Shown: positions 1 through 8,914 of the stretch, piece by piece
Numbering within the stretch: the first letter of the stretch is position 1
How the letters are laid out: each line of letters begins with the position of its first letter
Assembly (NCBI RefSeq): GCF_013839425.1
Contig: NZ_JACDNP010000005.1
Coordinates: 179,710-243,709, forward strand
Direction of reading: 5' to 3'
DNA: 64,000 nucleotides
Source: Halorhabdus salina
GTDB lineage: Archaea > Halobacteriota > Halobacteria > Halobacteriales > Haloarculaceae
Notes under the pieces: generated by a model
What the model saw: the letters and a program-made list of their open reading frames with translations, nothing else
Told to the model about the DNA's origin: nothing
Databases searched by the model: none
Position numbers and translations under genes: made by a program

Positions 1-894
1 TCGGGGCTTCTCCATCGTCTTCACCGAGAAGTCCGAGTCAGCGAGAAAGCCCCCGACGGCCTGGGCGAACGTGGACTTCCCGGCCCCGGGCGCACCTGAG
101 ATCAGGACGCCGCGCTGGCGTTCGAGAAGTCGATCGCGCAACTCGTCGGCGTACTCGTAATCGTCCAGATCGGTCTGGACGATCGGGCGGACGGCCGTGA
201 TCTCCAGGCCATCCGCAAAGGGCGGTCGAGCGATCGCAATGCGGTACTCCCGGAACTGGACGATCGTCATGCCTGGCTCGTCGATCTCGATAAACCCGTC
301 AGGGCTTGCGCGGGCGCTCTCTTCGATGTCGTGGGCGTACTCCTTGAGTTGGGCTTCGGACGAAATCTCCTCGCGGATCGCCTCGTAGTGCATGTCGCCG
401 ATCTCCCCGCGCTTGGCCATCGGTTTCGCGCCGACTTTGAGGTGGACGCTCATCGTCGTCTCGTCGAAGAACGACTCGATTTCCAGGTTTTCGACATCCC
501 GGCCGACTGGTTCGATGAAGACGACGTCGAGCCCCTTCGCGCGAGCGACCTCGCTCTGGACGACGTCGCTAGTAACTAAGGTCGAACCACGTTCATCGGC
601 GAGATCGCGAATGAGTGCATCGACGTCACCTTCCTCAGCCGCGTGTTTCTCGGTGCGCTTGGGCCGGCGACCGATGTACTCGACGCTGACTGATCCTTCG
701 TCGGCCAGGTCTGCCAGTCGCTGTAACTCTTCGAGTCCGTCCCAGCCGGTCTGTCGACCTTCGTTGGCCTGGGATTCAAGTTCGCCAACGACGGCTTCGG
801 GGACCGATATGGTGGCGTCGGCGAACTCCCCCTCGGCCACGCGATCGGACACCCGACCGTCGATAATAACGCTCGTGTCCGGTACGACGTTCAT
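1..894 (-). CDS. PIN domain-containing ATPase (PINc/VapC-type), 3' part cut by window edge
   Basis: The reverse-strand reading frame is open from 894 to the window edge, so the C-terminal part is missing. The N-terminus has a PIN nuclease fold start (VVPDTSVIIDGRV, with the first catalytic Asp) and a later acidic pair around GDVDALIRDLA. A KH-like linker follows, then a P-loop of the form ISGAPGAGKSTFAQAV near residue 265. This order, PIN then PilT/VirB11-like ATPase, is a conserved archaeal family whose role is unproven; RNA processing is inferred from PIN and KH-like regions. The start at 894 fits the usual family N-terminus; an in-frame ATG at 933 would add 13 residues. Confidence 0.85.
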   Translation of the reverse strand, partial: MNVVPDTSVIIDGRVSDRVAEGEFADATISVPEAVVGELESQANEGRQTGWDGLEELQRLADLADEGSVSVEYIGRRPKRTEKHAAEEGDVDALIRDLADERGSTLVTSDVVQSEVARAKGLDVVFIEPVGRDVENLEIESFFDETTMSVHLKVGAKPMAKRGEIGDMHYEAIREEISSEAQLKEYAHDIEESARASPDGFIEIDEPGMTIVQFREYRIAIARPPFADGLEITAVRPIVQTDLDDYEYADELRDRLLERQRGVLISGAPGAGKSTFAQAVGGFLADSDFSVKTMEKPR

Positions 895-1027
895 GTCTGT
901 GAATGGGATCCCAGCGCTGATAAACGCCCGCATCCGGCTCCTGTTTGGGTGGAGACACTCACCGACGGAACGCACGCAGCGGCCGTTCACCCAAGCGTTC
1001 TTGCCCGCGCCGATGGAATCGTAGACG

Positions 1028-2203
1028 ATGGCCCCGGATTACCGAGATCCCGACTGGCTGGCGGACCGACTCCGCGAGATCCTCGAGTTTTACCATCCCG
1101 ACGGCATCGACGACCGAGGCGGCTACATCGCCCAACTCGACGAGGAGACTGGCGCGATCTACGACGATAACTCGAAACACCTTGTCGCAACTGCCCGATA
1201 CGTCGTGAACTTCTGTCTTGGCGCCCGCTACGACGGTGCCGACCACTGGCTTGACGCCGCCGACCACGGCGTGAGGTTTCTCAGGAAGGACCACTACGAT
1301 CCTGACACTGGCGGGTACGACTGGCTCCTCGAAGGAACGGAGACGCTGGATCGCAGGCGCGTCTGCTACGGCCACGCGTTTGTCTTGCTGGCCTATGCCC
1401 GTGCCGTCGAGGCCGGGGTCGACGGTGCCGAATCCGATCTGGAAGCCACCTATGACCTCCTGCTCGATCGCTTTTGGGAGCCGGAACATACCCTCTGTAA
1501 GAGCGAGTACGATGGCGACTTTGAGACGGCGTCAGACTATCGTGGACAGAACGCCAACATGCACACCTGCGAAGCGATGCTTGCCGCCCACGAGGCGACC
1601 GGTGAGCAACGGTATCTCGACCGTGCCCGGGAGATCGGCCACGCGTTGACAGTCGAACTTGCGGCCGACCACGACGGCTACCTCTGGGAACACTACACCG
1701 ACGAGTGGGACCACGACATGGACTACAACCGCGAGAAACCGGACGATCTCTTCCGGCCGTGGGGCTACCAGCCCGGCCATCACATCGAGTGGGCGAAACT
1801 GCTGGCAATACTTGATCGGTATGCCGATGTCGATTGGGCGATCGATCGGGCCCAAGCACTGTTCGATATTGCGATCGAGGACGGCTGGGATGACGAATAC
1901 GGTGGCTTCTACTACAATTTCGATCCTGACGGCGAGCCCATCGTCGAAGACAAGTACGGCTGGCCGGTCGCCGAAGGCATTGGGGCGGCCGCCGCACTGT
2001 CCGAACGGACCGGGAAAGCACGGTATCTGAACTGGTACGACCGGCTGTGGGAGTACGCCCAGACGAACCTGACTGCGCCGGATGGGAACTTCTACATCAA
2101 ACTCACTCGCGAGAACGACCCATACCCGACAGAGGACGGGCCAACGGTCGAACCCGGGTACCACCCGATCGGCGCGTGCTTCGAGGGGCTTCGTTCGTTG
2201 TGA
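1028..2203 (+). CDS. AGE-family sugar epimerase/isomerase (mannose isomerase-like)
   Basis: This 391-residue cytoplasmic protein has the repeated (alpha/alpha)6-barrel signatures of the N-acylglucosamine 2-epimerase family: DPDTGGYDWLL near the N-terminal third, YGHAFVLLAYARA, QNANMHTCEAMLAA, RPWGYQPGHHIEWAKLL, and DDEYGGFYYNFD. Family members interconvert mannose and fructose, cellobiose epimers or N-acylhexosamines. A sugar kinase of the fructokinase type begins 58 bp downstream on the same strand, which favours mannose/fructose isomerisation feeding fructose phosphorylation; that substrate assignment is inference. Length is normal for the family. The start ATG at 1028 lies 133 bp from the divergent PIN-ATPase, so the two probably share a promoter region. 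Confidence 0.9.
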   Translation: MAPDYRDPDWLADRLREILEFYHPDGIDDRGGYIAQLDEETGAIYDDNSKHLVATARYVVNFCLGARYDGADHWLDAADHGVRFLRKDHYDPDTGGYDWLLEGTETLDRRRVCYGHAFVLLAYARAVEAGVDGAESDLEATYDLLLDRFWEPEHTLCKSEYDGDFETASDYRGQNANMHTCEAMLAAHEATGEQRYLDRAREIGHALTVELAADHDGYLWEHYTDEWDHDMDYNREKPDDLFRPWGYQPGHHIEWAKLLAILDRYADVDWAIDRAQALFDIAIEDGWDDEYGGFYYNFDPDGEPIVEDKYGWPVAEGIGAAAALSERTGKARYLNWYDRLWEYAQTNLTAPDGNFYIKLTRENDPYPTEDGPTVEPGYHPIGACFEGLRSL

Positions 2204-2261
2204 ACCATTCTTCGAACCCGGGTGGATAGAAAGATAAGCGACGGCCTGCAAGGCCGCAACT

Positions 2262-3218
2262 ATGGCAGATCCAGACGCGCTCGTGGCCGGCGAAGCGTTG
2301 ATCGACATGTTCCCGACGACCAGTGAGCGACTGGCTGACGTCGAACAGTTCAAGCGCCGGGCCGGCGGTGCGCCAGCGAACCTCGCCGTCGCGATGACTC
2401 GTCTTGATTCCACACCGTATCTTTGGACCAAACTCGGCGACGACCCGTTTGGCACCCATCTTGAAGATGTCCTGACTGAGCAGGGAGTGCCGGATCGGTT
2501 CCTGAACGTCGATCCGGCCCGCAAGACGGCACACACCCTGGTCGGGGACGATCCCGACGCCGATCAGTCGTTCGTCTTCTACAAGGAAGATTCGGCGACG
2601 ATGGCGATGGAGCCCGAGACCGTACCGGATGACGTGCTTACCGATCTGGCGTGGGTTCACTTTGGCGGCGTCATGCTGTGCGAAGAGCCGGCCCGGACGG
2701 CGATGCTTGATCTGGCCGACCGCGCGACTGATGCCGGTTGTACCGTCTCGTTCGATCCGAACACCCGATCAGATCTCTGGCCGGATCCCGAAAAAATAGG
2801 GCCGACGATGCGAGAAGCACTCGAACTCGCGGACGTACTCAAGACCGATCGTGAGGATCTGGCGTCAGTGCTATCCGATCCCGAAGCTGCCATCAATGAC
2901 GTCGCCAAGGAATTGACAACGGTTGGCCCGCACACGGTCTTGCTTACCCAGGGCAAAGCGGGTACCTACGCGCTGGCGACTGCGGACGCCCCGTGGGGAC
3001 CGGCTGAGGCTGACGAGCCGGCCGTCGAGGTCGAAGCCGTTGACACGACTGGTGCTGGGGACGCGTTCACCGCTGGAGCGATCACGGGGCTGCTCGATGG
3101 GAAATCACTCGGAGCAACTGTCCGGTTTGCTAACGCCGTTGGAGCACTCACGACGACGGAAACCGGCGCGATGGCGCCACTTCCGACACGCGAGGCCGTC
3201 GAACAGCTGCTTGCGTAG
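2262..3218 (+). CDS. PfkB-family carbohydrate kinase (fructokinase-like)
   Basis: The 318-residue protein is a ribokinase/PfkB-family enzyme that would phosphorylate a sugar with ATP. Visible motifs are the N-terminal GEALIDMFP, the substrate-binding RRAGGAPANLAVAMTRL with its Gly-Gly turn, and the C-terminal anion-hole and catalytic-base motif DTTGAGDAFTAGAITGLL. Haloarchaeal homologues are called fructokinase. Following the AGE-family isomerase by 58 bp, it likely forms a two-gene unit turning mannose or fructose into a phosphorylated hexose. The precise sugar cannot be read from sequence. Length is normal and no frameshift is seen. Confidence 0.9.
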   Translation: MADPDALVAGEALIDMFPTTSERLADVEQFKRRAGGAPANLAVAMTRLDSTPYLWTKLGDDPFGTHLEDVLTEQGVPDRFLNVDPARKTAHTLVGDDPDADQSFVFYKEDSATMAMEPETVPDDVLTDLAWVHFGGVMLCEEPARTAMLDLADRATDAGCTVSFDPNTRSDLWPDPEKIGPTMREALELADVLKTDREDLASVLSDPEAAINDVAKELTTVGPHTVLLTQGKAGTYALATADAPWGPAEADEPAVEVEAVDTTGAGDAFTAGAITGLLDGKSLGATVRFANAVGALTTTETGAMAPLPTREAVEQLLA

Positions 3219-3375
3219 GTCTTGACCACATCAACTACCCTAGACGAGAATCGATAGGAACTCGTCGAGACGAGCTTGCCACACCATTCATATAGCGGCA
3301 TATAATTTACCAGTTAGTGGTCAAACAGGGCCTCCGAGATACTATCAAATTACTATCCATTTTGCTGATAGAAAT

Positions 3376-4416
3376 TCAACGCAGCTGGTAGATATTCGCC
3401 TCGTAGACTGTTCGGACCCGATCGCCCCAGTCGTGGGTGTACGTGTCAATAATATCTTCGGCGACGTCGCCCCGAAGGTACTTCACGATACCACGATCGC
3501 CGGTTCGATCCCGGAGATGAGTGGTGAAAAAGTGCCGGAAGTAGTGGGGCGTGACGTTTTGTTCGGCGTTTCTACCGCTGTCGTACCAGCCTCTGTCCTT
3601 CGCGCGACTGGTCACGATGTGATGGACCGCGTCAGTTGTCACGCGCTTTCCCCAGTTGTCGGCCGTACTGGTAAACAGCGGCTGTGCGTCTGAGAGCGGG
3701 TCCGGACGAATGTCGAGCCAGTCTTCGAGCGCCCTGGCTAGTTCCGTATCGACCGGAATCACTGTATCCCGGCGGCGTTTGTTGGATGCAGACCGACGAT
3801 CGCTGTTGACGACGGCACCGCGCTGGGGTTCGCTCGAAACGTACAGCGAGTCCGGCCGTTGATCGAGGTTCGGTCGAATCACTATGTCAGTACGGGGGTC
3901 GTCCGCGAGATGCAAATCCCGCTGATCGAGATTACAGAGCTCGCCGACACGCATTCCTGTTTTTAATAGCGTGAGGATGAGTGCGTGTTCGAGTGGATGG
4001 CTCACGCTATCGACAAGTCCCCTCATATCGGCAATAGAGAGATCACGTCGTGCCGGGTCAGTGTCGATGCTCTCATCGAGTTCCTCCATGACGATTGCCA
4101 TCGGATTCGAATCGAAGACGCCAACCTGAGTCATGTAGGAATAGAATCGGTGGAGGTACGATGCGTACGTTGCGACGGTACTCTCGGCGCTGTCGTCACG
4201 TTGCTCGTGAATCCACGCCATGCAGTCCCGATGCGAGACCGTTTTGATACTGCCAGTCTTTGAATCCCCATCTTCCGTCAGAAACTGCTCGAAGTCCCGA
4301 AGGACACGCTCATAGGCGTCCTGAGTCCGGTCGCTTTTACCCTGGTAAGAAATATCTGTCAGGAAGTACTTGATGGGGTCTTCGACTGTCCCTGGATCGA
4401 TGTTTGAACTACTCAT
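3376..4416 (-). CDS. Tyrosine recombinase/integrase
   Basis: The 346-residue protein has an N-terminal SAM-like core-binding domain (about residues 15-110) and a C-terminal phage-integrase catalytic domain. Catalytic residues that can be seen are the Arg in LLKTGMRVGELCNLD, the His-x-x-Arg in HYFRHFFTTHLRD, and the nucleophilic Tyr in IIDTYTHDWGD. It shares an ATGA overlap with the upstream DUF5805-like gene, so the two are translated together. No att repeat is obvious beside it and no tRNA lies close, so this may be an orphan or the survivor of a decayed element; the adjacent 1.9 kb is gene-poor, which supports decay. A XerA-like housekeeping role is less likely given the accessory partner. 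Confidence 0.9.
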   Translation of the reverse strand: MSSSNIDPGTVEDPIKYFLTDISYQGKSDRTQDAYERVLRDFEQFLTEDGDSKTGSIKTVSHRDCMAWIHEQRDDSAESTVATYASYLHRFYSYMTQVGVFDSNPMAIVMEELDESIDTDPARRDLSIADMRGLVDSVSHPLEHALILTLLKTGMRVGELCNLDQRDLHLADDPRTDIVIRPNLDQRPDSLYVSSEPQRGAVVNSDRRSASNKRRRDTVIPVDTELARALEDWLDIRPDPLSDAQPLFTSTADNWGKRVTTDAVHHIVTSRAKDRGWYDSGRNAEQNVTPHYFRHFFTTHLRDRTGDRGIVKYLRGDVAEDIIDTYTHDWGDRVRTVYEANIYQLR

Positions 4417-4814
4417 ACATCGACGAGGCGATAGCCGCCGTCACGACCACTGTACTTAACGACGTTTGCTTCTTGTAGTTCGTCCAGACTTTCTTCGATA
4501 TCTTCTTCGAGGTCTCCGACTACTTCCGCAACTAACTGTTCCCACGTCAGTACCTGATGGGCCTCCAGCAATTGTCGAATCTGCTCGGTTAGCCCAATCT
4601 GGTTGCTACTGGACGGTTCCGAACGTGACTCAGACAGTGATTGTTCAGAGGGGTCTTCGTCCGAAAAGTATCGACGACCGGCCTGGACCATGGTCCGGAC
4701 GAATTCACTCTGGCTCATGTCGAGTTCGGCCGCGTGGTCCTGCCAGACCTCTTTTTGATACGCCGGGACGTACGTCTTTACAGATTTTCGAGACGTAGAC
4801 GTGTTGTCGGCCAT
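4413..4814 (-). CDS. DUF5805-like small DNA-binding accessory protein of the integrase operon
   Basis: The protein is about 133 residues from the ATG at 4814. The N-terminal half (SVKTYVPAYQKEVWQDHA, then LDMSQSEFVRTMVQAGRR) looks like a ribbon-helix-helix segment. The C-terminal half (LTWEQLVAEVVGDLEEDIEESLDELQEANVVKYSG) looks like a small winged helix. I recognise this as the haloarchaeal family called DUF5805, which often precedes integrase genes. It overlaps the integrase start by 4 bp. A role as recombination directionality factor or repressor is inference. An upstream ATG at 4853 would add 13 residues; 4814 matches the usual family N-terminus better. Confidence 0.75.
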   Translation of the reverse strand: MADNTSTSRKSVKTYVPAYQKEVWQDHAAELDMSQSEFVRTMVQAGRRYFSDEDPSEQSLSESRSEPSSSNQIGLTEQIRQLLEAHQVLTWEQLVAEVVGDLEEDIEESLDELQEANVVKYSGRDGGYRLVDV

Positions 4815-5033
4815 CGTCGGGCGTTCAATTGCGGAGCCCTTCAAACTATCCATACAATCCCAGATAAGAGGAGTTATCCGTGAATCTGTTTCTAAAATAG
4901 CAGCCAGTGGGTGTACATTAGGTGGATATATGGACCCAATATTTGCCTCTGGTACCTATATTCCCAGATAAAGAATAGGCTGGTTGTAGAGTACAACTTC
5001 TATTCACGTTCATAGACAATAAGACACCCCGAT

Positions 5034-5112
5034 CGAGACGGTGGAGTCTCGGGTCCTCAACCCCTGGGATCGCGCCCCGGGATTGCCAATTCCCGGCGAT
5101 ATTCCAATATCG
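5034..5112. repeat. Cluster of three adjacent stem-loops
   Basis: Three inverted repeats follow each other: CGAGAC(6 nt)GTCTCG at 5034-5051; CCGGGA(8 nt)TCCCGG at about 5078-5096; and CGATATT-CC-AATATCG at 5097-5112. All arms are perfect or nearly so. They lie about 220 bp upstream of the DUF5805-integrase operon, away from any clear gene. They could be recombination or regulator sites, or a structured RNA; nothing in sequence decides which. Confidence 0.45.
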
Positions 5113-5275
5113 CGATTGCCCAAGATCCAGCCATCTTATTCATGCAGAACAAACCTCCGTGGACGGACTGTCAAACTGAATTGTTTTAGTGAATTCAATC
5201 TATTTTAGCTGAGAAGGCTGCTGCTTATAGTCAATTTCCTAAGAGGATTTGCTGTTCTGGAATCTGCCAGTACGG

Positions 5276-5401
5276 ATGACTGCGACGACGAATGTGTGGG
5301 ACGACTCGCGGCGGCTTTATCTGCAGTGGCCGAACGTGGCCACTCGTACCGGACTGATTGTCATGGCTCGCCGTGCTGGGATGCTGTTGGCGTTGAGATA
5401 G
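5276..5401 (+). CDS. Possible 41-residue protein or gene fragment
   Basis: The frame ATG 5276 to TAG 5401 encodes a 41-residue peptide with haloarchaeal-looking codon choice. It has a hydrophilic start (TNVWDDSRRLYLQWP) and a hydrophobic end (GLIVMARRAGMLLALR). I do not recognise it. It may be a real small membrane-associated protein or the start of a gene truncated by decay of the surrounding region. No Shine-Dalgarno sequence is visible. Confidence 0.2.
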   Translation: MTATTNVWDDSRRLYLQWPNVATRTGLIVMARRAGMLLALR

Positions 5402-6049
5402 GTTCCATCCCCTTGGCGGAATACCCGCTGATGGATCACTACCAGCATGGTCGACGTGTTCGTATCTCGGTGGAACGAATCTGGCTACCTGTTCCGGATT
5501 AGGCTAGATCACGGTCTCAGCACCATACCTGGGAGTTAAATCATCCCGTTCGTGACCCTGTGCACTCGATGCTTGACAGCGGTACACGAACTGAGAACCT
5601 ATTTCAGCTCATGGCAGCGTTCACATACGCAATCGTTGTCGGGTCCGAACTCTGTAGCCATCCGTGGTCTTGCCTACGGAAAGGCTCGTCGTACGTGTTT
5701 TCGAGGGGCGGTCGCTTTGTTTTCACACTTCCAGCGCCTTCACAGCCTCGCTGTGGGGACACCACGTACCGTCTCCTGGATATACATTTTGCGTGCTTTG
5801 AGCCTTCGAGCCCTGTCGTCTCTATTCTAGATGGGCCACCGATCATGGCATTGGCTTCGCTGACCAGTGAGTCCACCGCTCGCCGCGAGTCCATTCGCGA
5901 CCACGGCCCGCTCAACTCACCGTCGCCCAACTTTCGCCAAATGGGAAGATTGACGCTCGACCTTCCCAAAAGTGCTGACTGCGTTGCCACGCACCGCGTC
6001 ATGTTGTCTCATCTGGAGATAGCTACCGAGACGTGGGCTTGACTTTCCC

Positions 6050-6568
6050 ATGCGCGTTATCTGCGCGGTATCACGAGTCGATCCGTGCTTCCACAAGCGA
6101 GGGATGCAACCAGGACTGTTGTTCCATTGTGATCACGTAAATCATATACCGATATATCGACTAGGATGGCACAAGTTGTGGGTGGGAGCCAAGAACTGGT
6201 GGAGTAGGTTGGGGAGAGAAGACAAAGAGGAGGTAGCGAGACGCAGTGACAGCGAACCGTACGTTGATCCGTTCGGTGAAGCTGTGATGGACTTCTCCGG
6301 TGAAGACCTGATCGAGACGTTTGCTGAGGAGTTCTTCAGTAAGGTGCCCCCGAGTGACGTTATTTCGGGATATTGTTCCGTGAGATTGCAGATCACGATG
6401 GTTGCGTATGGGCGGTCGCACGATTCATCGGACGAGCGAAGCGAGTCCGGCTCTTGCATCCCTATTTTTGCCGCGAGAAGCACCCGCAGCGACGGAGTGA
6501 GCTACTGCCTATCTTGCCAAAGCAAAGCGTGGGTGAAACAGAACGTCGACTCGCGACTCGGTCCATAG
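6050..6568 (+). CDS. Weak hypothetical ORF, possibly a decayed gene
   Basis: The middle of this 172-codon frame (about residues 50-105) reads like haloarchaeal coding sequence, with acidic helices such as GREDKEEVARRSD and GEDLIETFAEEFFSKVP. Both ends have poor composition and unusual residues. The C-terminal third turns arginine/serine-rich, as if reading through a frameshift; a +1 frame continues with a positively charged segment from about 6373. I cannot name a family. Most likely it is a remnant rather than a working gene. Confidence 0.2.
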   Translation: MRVICAVSRVDPCFHKRGMQPGLLFHCDHVNHIPIYRLGWHKLWVGAKNWWSRLGREDKEEVARRSDSEPYVDPFGEAVMDFSGEDLIETFAEEFFSKVPPSDVISGYCSVRLQITMVAYGRSHDSSDERSESGSCIPIFAARSTRSDGVSYCLSCQSKAWVKQNVDSRLGP

Positions 6569-6715
6569 AGACAACTGCCCCCACGCTGCGAATTCTATTC
6601 TCGGAACCAGTCCGCAATAATTCGATTCACACGTCATGTGGGTGACGGGATCGTGAGCGTTTCGTGTCGTTTGCAACTCAACGAGGGGGCTCTCTGGAAG
6701 TACTGGAAAACTGAA

Positions 6716-8722
6716 CTACAAGGGAGAGTCACTATCGATTCGTCGGACAGTAACATCTTCAAACGTGGCTGTGGTGGCTCGCCGGGCGACGGTACTGCAG
6801 GTTACCAATCCGACCAATACCTCCTCTGGCAGTGGGACTTGCCGCTGATCGATTTGATCCCAAGTGGTCCCGTCCCGTGATACCGAGCAGGTGAGCAAGT
6901 CCCCGTCCCGATCGATTCGGTACCACCCGTAGTCGTCGTTGGCCTCTTCGAGGTGCTGGGATGTCGTTGCGGTTCCCGGTCGATCACACCAGAGCAGTTC
7001 AGTTCCGTGTTCGGCTGTCCGGCCGATAAATCCGTGCAGCGAGTTTTCATCGAGAGAGTCACGGATCATGACGCCGCACTTGCTGTACGGGCTGACAGAC
7101 TCGATATCGGCGACGTGGGCTTGGATTCGAACGTCATCACCAACCCGCCGAAAGACGAACTGAAACTCGTTTTGCGGGCCCCAGATATCCGCCCCTGCGC
7201 CCGTGATCGACCATGTTTGGGCATTTGGATCGAATATCGCGTCACCCGCGGTGACTGGGTTACCAACATCAGTCGCATCGATAAGTGAAAGATGTTCACC
7301 AGTCTGGACGCTCCGACCAGGCTCGTTCACCGAGAGGACATTCGTAATTTCGAATCGTGCGCCGCCGTCGCGACCCTCACAGGCTTCGATGGTCCAATCG
7401 TGGGAATCAACGACGTCTTGGACCATCGCGAGACCGATGCCGCTCCCGTCATCGGCCGTCGTGTGTCCGTGTTCGAAGATGGTATCCCGATCGTCCGGCG
7501 GTATCCCAGGCCCGTCATCTTCGACAAAAAATCCGGCATTGAGCGGACCGATTGTCACAGTCACGTCAGAGCCACCGTGGGCGATTGCGTTTCGGAGTAG
7601 ATTTTCTAGCAGTGGACGAAACTCTCCTTTGGCCGCATTGATATACATGTTTTCGCCCAGTTCGATTTCGATCGTGGCCTCACGTGTCTCGAGTTTCTCC
7701 CAGATCGTCCGGATGGTTTCGACGATCGGAACTTCGTGGAGCCTCAGCTGGTCTTCACGCTCCCGGCGAGCGAGAATTTTGATGTCGTCGATCATGCGAT
7801 CCATGCGGTCGAGGGCCCCTCGAATCTCATCGAAACTCTCTTCGTGGCCGTCTCGCGCCAGGTCGAGGTGACCACTAGCGACCTGTAACGGGCCTTTGAG
7901 ATCGTGTGCGATATAGTCCGAGAACGCTTCGAGCCGGCTGGATTGTGCGGCTAGCTGTTGTTCTAACCCAACCCTGTCAGTGACTTGCTGGGAGAAGCCC
8001 ACGAGTCCGCGTAGATCACCCGTTTCGTCCCGCCAGGGAAGCTTCGTGAATTCGATCCAGAACGGCGTTTCGTCGCCGTACTGTTTGATCTCTTGATGGA
8101 TCGGGTCACCCGAAAGGACCCGCATATCGTCGGCATACCACTGCTCGCCGAGATTGAATCGCCCGTCGTGCAGTTCACGGTCCGTCTTCCCACGTGCCTC
8201 CTGGTCGCTTGGCCCAGCCAGCCCGGAGAACAACTGCAGAAAGCGAGCTTGCTCGTCTTTGACCATGACCGTGTATTCGAGGTTCTCGAACAGTGTCTCG
8301 ATAGCGTCTGTCTGTAGAGTCTCTTCGAGGGACTGTAATTGTGCTTCAACCTGCTTGCGGACCACCTCAGGAAGAGTCTCCCGGTGGGACGGCGGAACGA
8401 CTGCGGTGACGGGGCCGCCCGTCGCTGCTACCAGTTCAGGCTCGACGGTCTCCGCGTTGATAACGACTGGTGGCTCCACTGCACTCTCCGCGAGTTCACG
8501 AGCAACAGTAACGCCACATGACGCCGGTAACTCTTGGCTCGCTACGACACAGCAGACGGATTCGTCGACGGCCTGACGTGCCTCGCGGCCGGTCTCAACG
8601 TGTTTAACTCGATAGAAATTGTCATCCGGTGAGAGCACCTGAGCAGCTGACATCGCCCCAGCAGTTGTGCCGACGACTAAGACGATGGGGTCTTCGTTCA
8701 AATAGTGATACGCGAACTCCAC
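6716..8722 (-). CDS. Sensor histidine kinase with C-terminal DUF1349/lectin-like domain
   Basis: The 668-residue protein has no membrane segment. Residues 1-120 form a receiver-like/response-regulator-type fold without a clear phospho-Asp. Residues 135-255 are a PAS domain (VMVKDEQARFLQLFSGLAG to RGLVGFSQQVTD). The HisKA box SDYIAHDLKGPL carries His273, and the HATPase domain has ENLLRNAIAHGG, VEDDGPGIP and GSGIGLAMVQ. Residues about 482-664 then show the pattern AGADIWGPQNEFQFVFR, KCGVMIRDSLDENS, YGWYRIDRDGDLL and SRDGTTWDQID, typical of the DUF1349-like concanavalin fold found in secreted carbohydrate-associated proteins. That fusion is unusual. No response regulator is adjacent. The kinase presumably senses an intracellular ligand; the signal is unknown. 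Confidence 0.88.
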   Translation of the reverse strand: MEFAYHYLNEDPIVLVVGTTAGAMSAAQVLSPDDNFYRVKHVETGREARQAVDESVCCVVASQELPASCGVTVARELAESAVEPPVVINAETVEPELVAATGGPVTAVVPPSHRETLPEVVRKQVEAQLQSLEETLQTDAIETLFENLEYTVMVKDEQARFLQLFSGLAGPSDQEARGKTDRELHDGRFNLGEQWYADDMRVLSGDPIHQEIKQYGDETPFWIEFTKLPWRDETGDLRGLVGFSQQVTDRVGLEQQLAAQSSRLEAFSDYIAHDLKGPLQVASGHLDLARDGHEESFDEIRGALDRMDRMIDDIKILARREREDQLRLHEVPIVETIRTIWEKLETREATIEIELGENMYINAAKGEFRPLLENLLRNAIAHGGSDVTVTIGPLNAGFFVEDDGPGIPPDDRDTIFEHGHTTADDGSGIGLAMVQDVVDSHDWTIEACEGRDGGARFEITNVLSVNEPGRSVQTGEHLSLIDATDVGNPVTAGDAIFDPNAQTWSITGAGADIWGPQNEFQFVFRRVGDDVRIQAHVADIESVSPYSKCGVMIRDSLDENSLHGFIGRTAEHGTELLWCDRPGTATTSQHLEEANDDYGWYRIDRDGDLLTCSVSRDGTTWDQIDQRQVPLPEEVLVGLVTCSTVARRATTATFEDVTVRRIDSDSPL

Positions 8723-8914
8723 AGTGCCCCCACGTTCCTCGTCAGGCCACGTTAATCCTCCCCAACGTGTAGCGTCTCATGAAATATGGTATGTAGGTCC
8801 AATCAAGTCCCACCGAACTCCCGGACAACGAGATAACAGGGGTGACCGCCTCCACGCCCAGGCGGGATGAGAACGGCCACAACCATTGAACAGGAGGCAT
8901 CCTAACACCCAGAT

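Larger units (their letters stand above)
4854..6715. other. Gene-poor, AT-richer stretch between integrase operon and sensor kinase
   Basis: No convincing gene fills these 1.86 kb. Base composition is lower in G+C than the flanks, stop codons are frequent in all frames, and only two weak coding candidates appear (5276-5401 and 6050-6568). A cluster of hairpins lies at 5034-5112. A segment near 6440-6500 carries arginine/serine-rich read-through typical of haloarchaeal non-coding junk. Adjacent to a tyrosine recombinase, this looks like the eroded interior of an integrated element, but no intact viral or plasmid gene can be named. Confidence 0.6.

Noticed and set aside
5599..5661. 20-codon minus-strand ORF with a CVCERCHE zinc-ribbon-like motif
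   Set aside because: It is too short, has only one Cys cluster and a stop just upstream; it may be a scrap of a small zinc protein but cannot be supported.
6142..6483. 113-codon minus-strand frame in the gene-poor region
   Set aside because: Leu/Ser-rich sequence without domains, opposite a slightly better plus-strand candidate.
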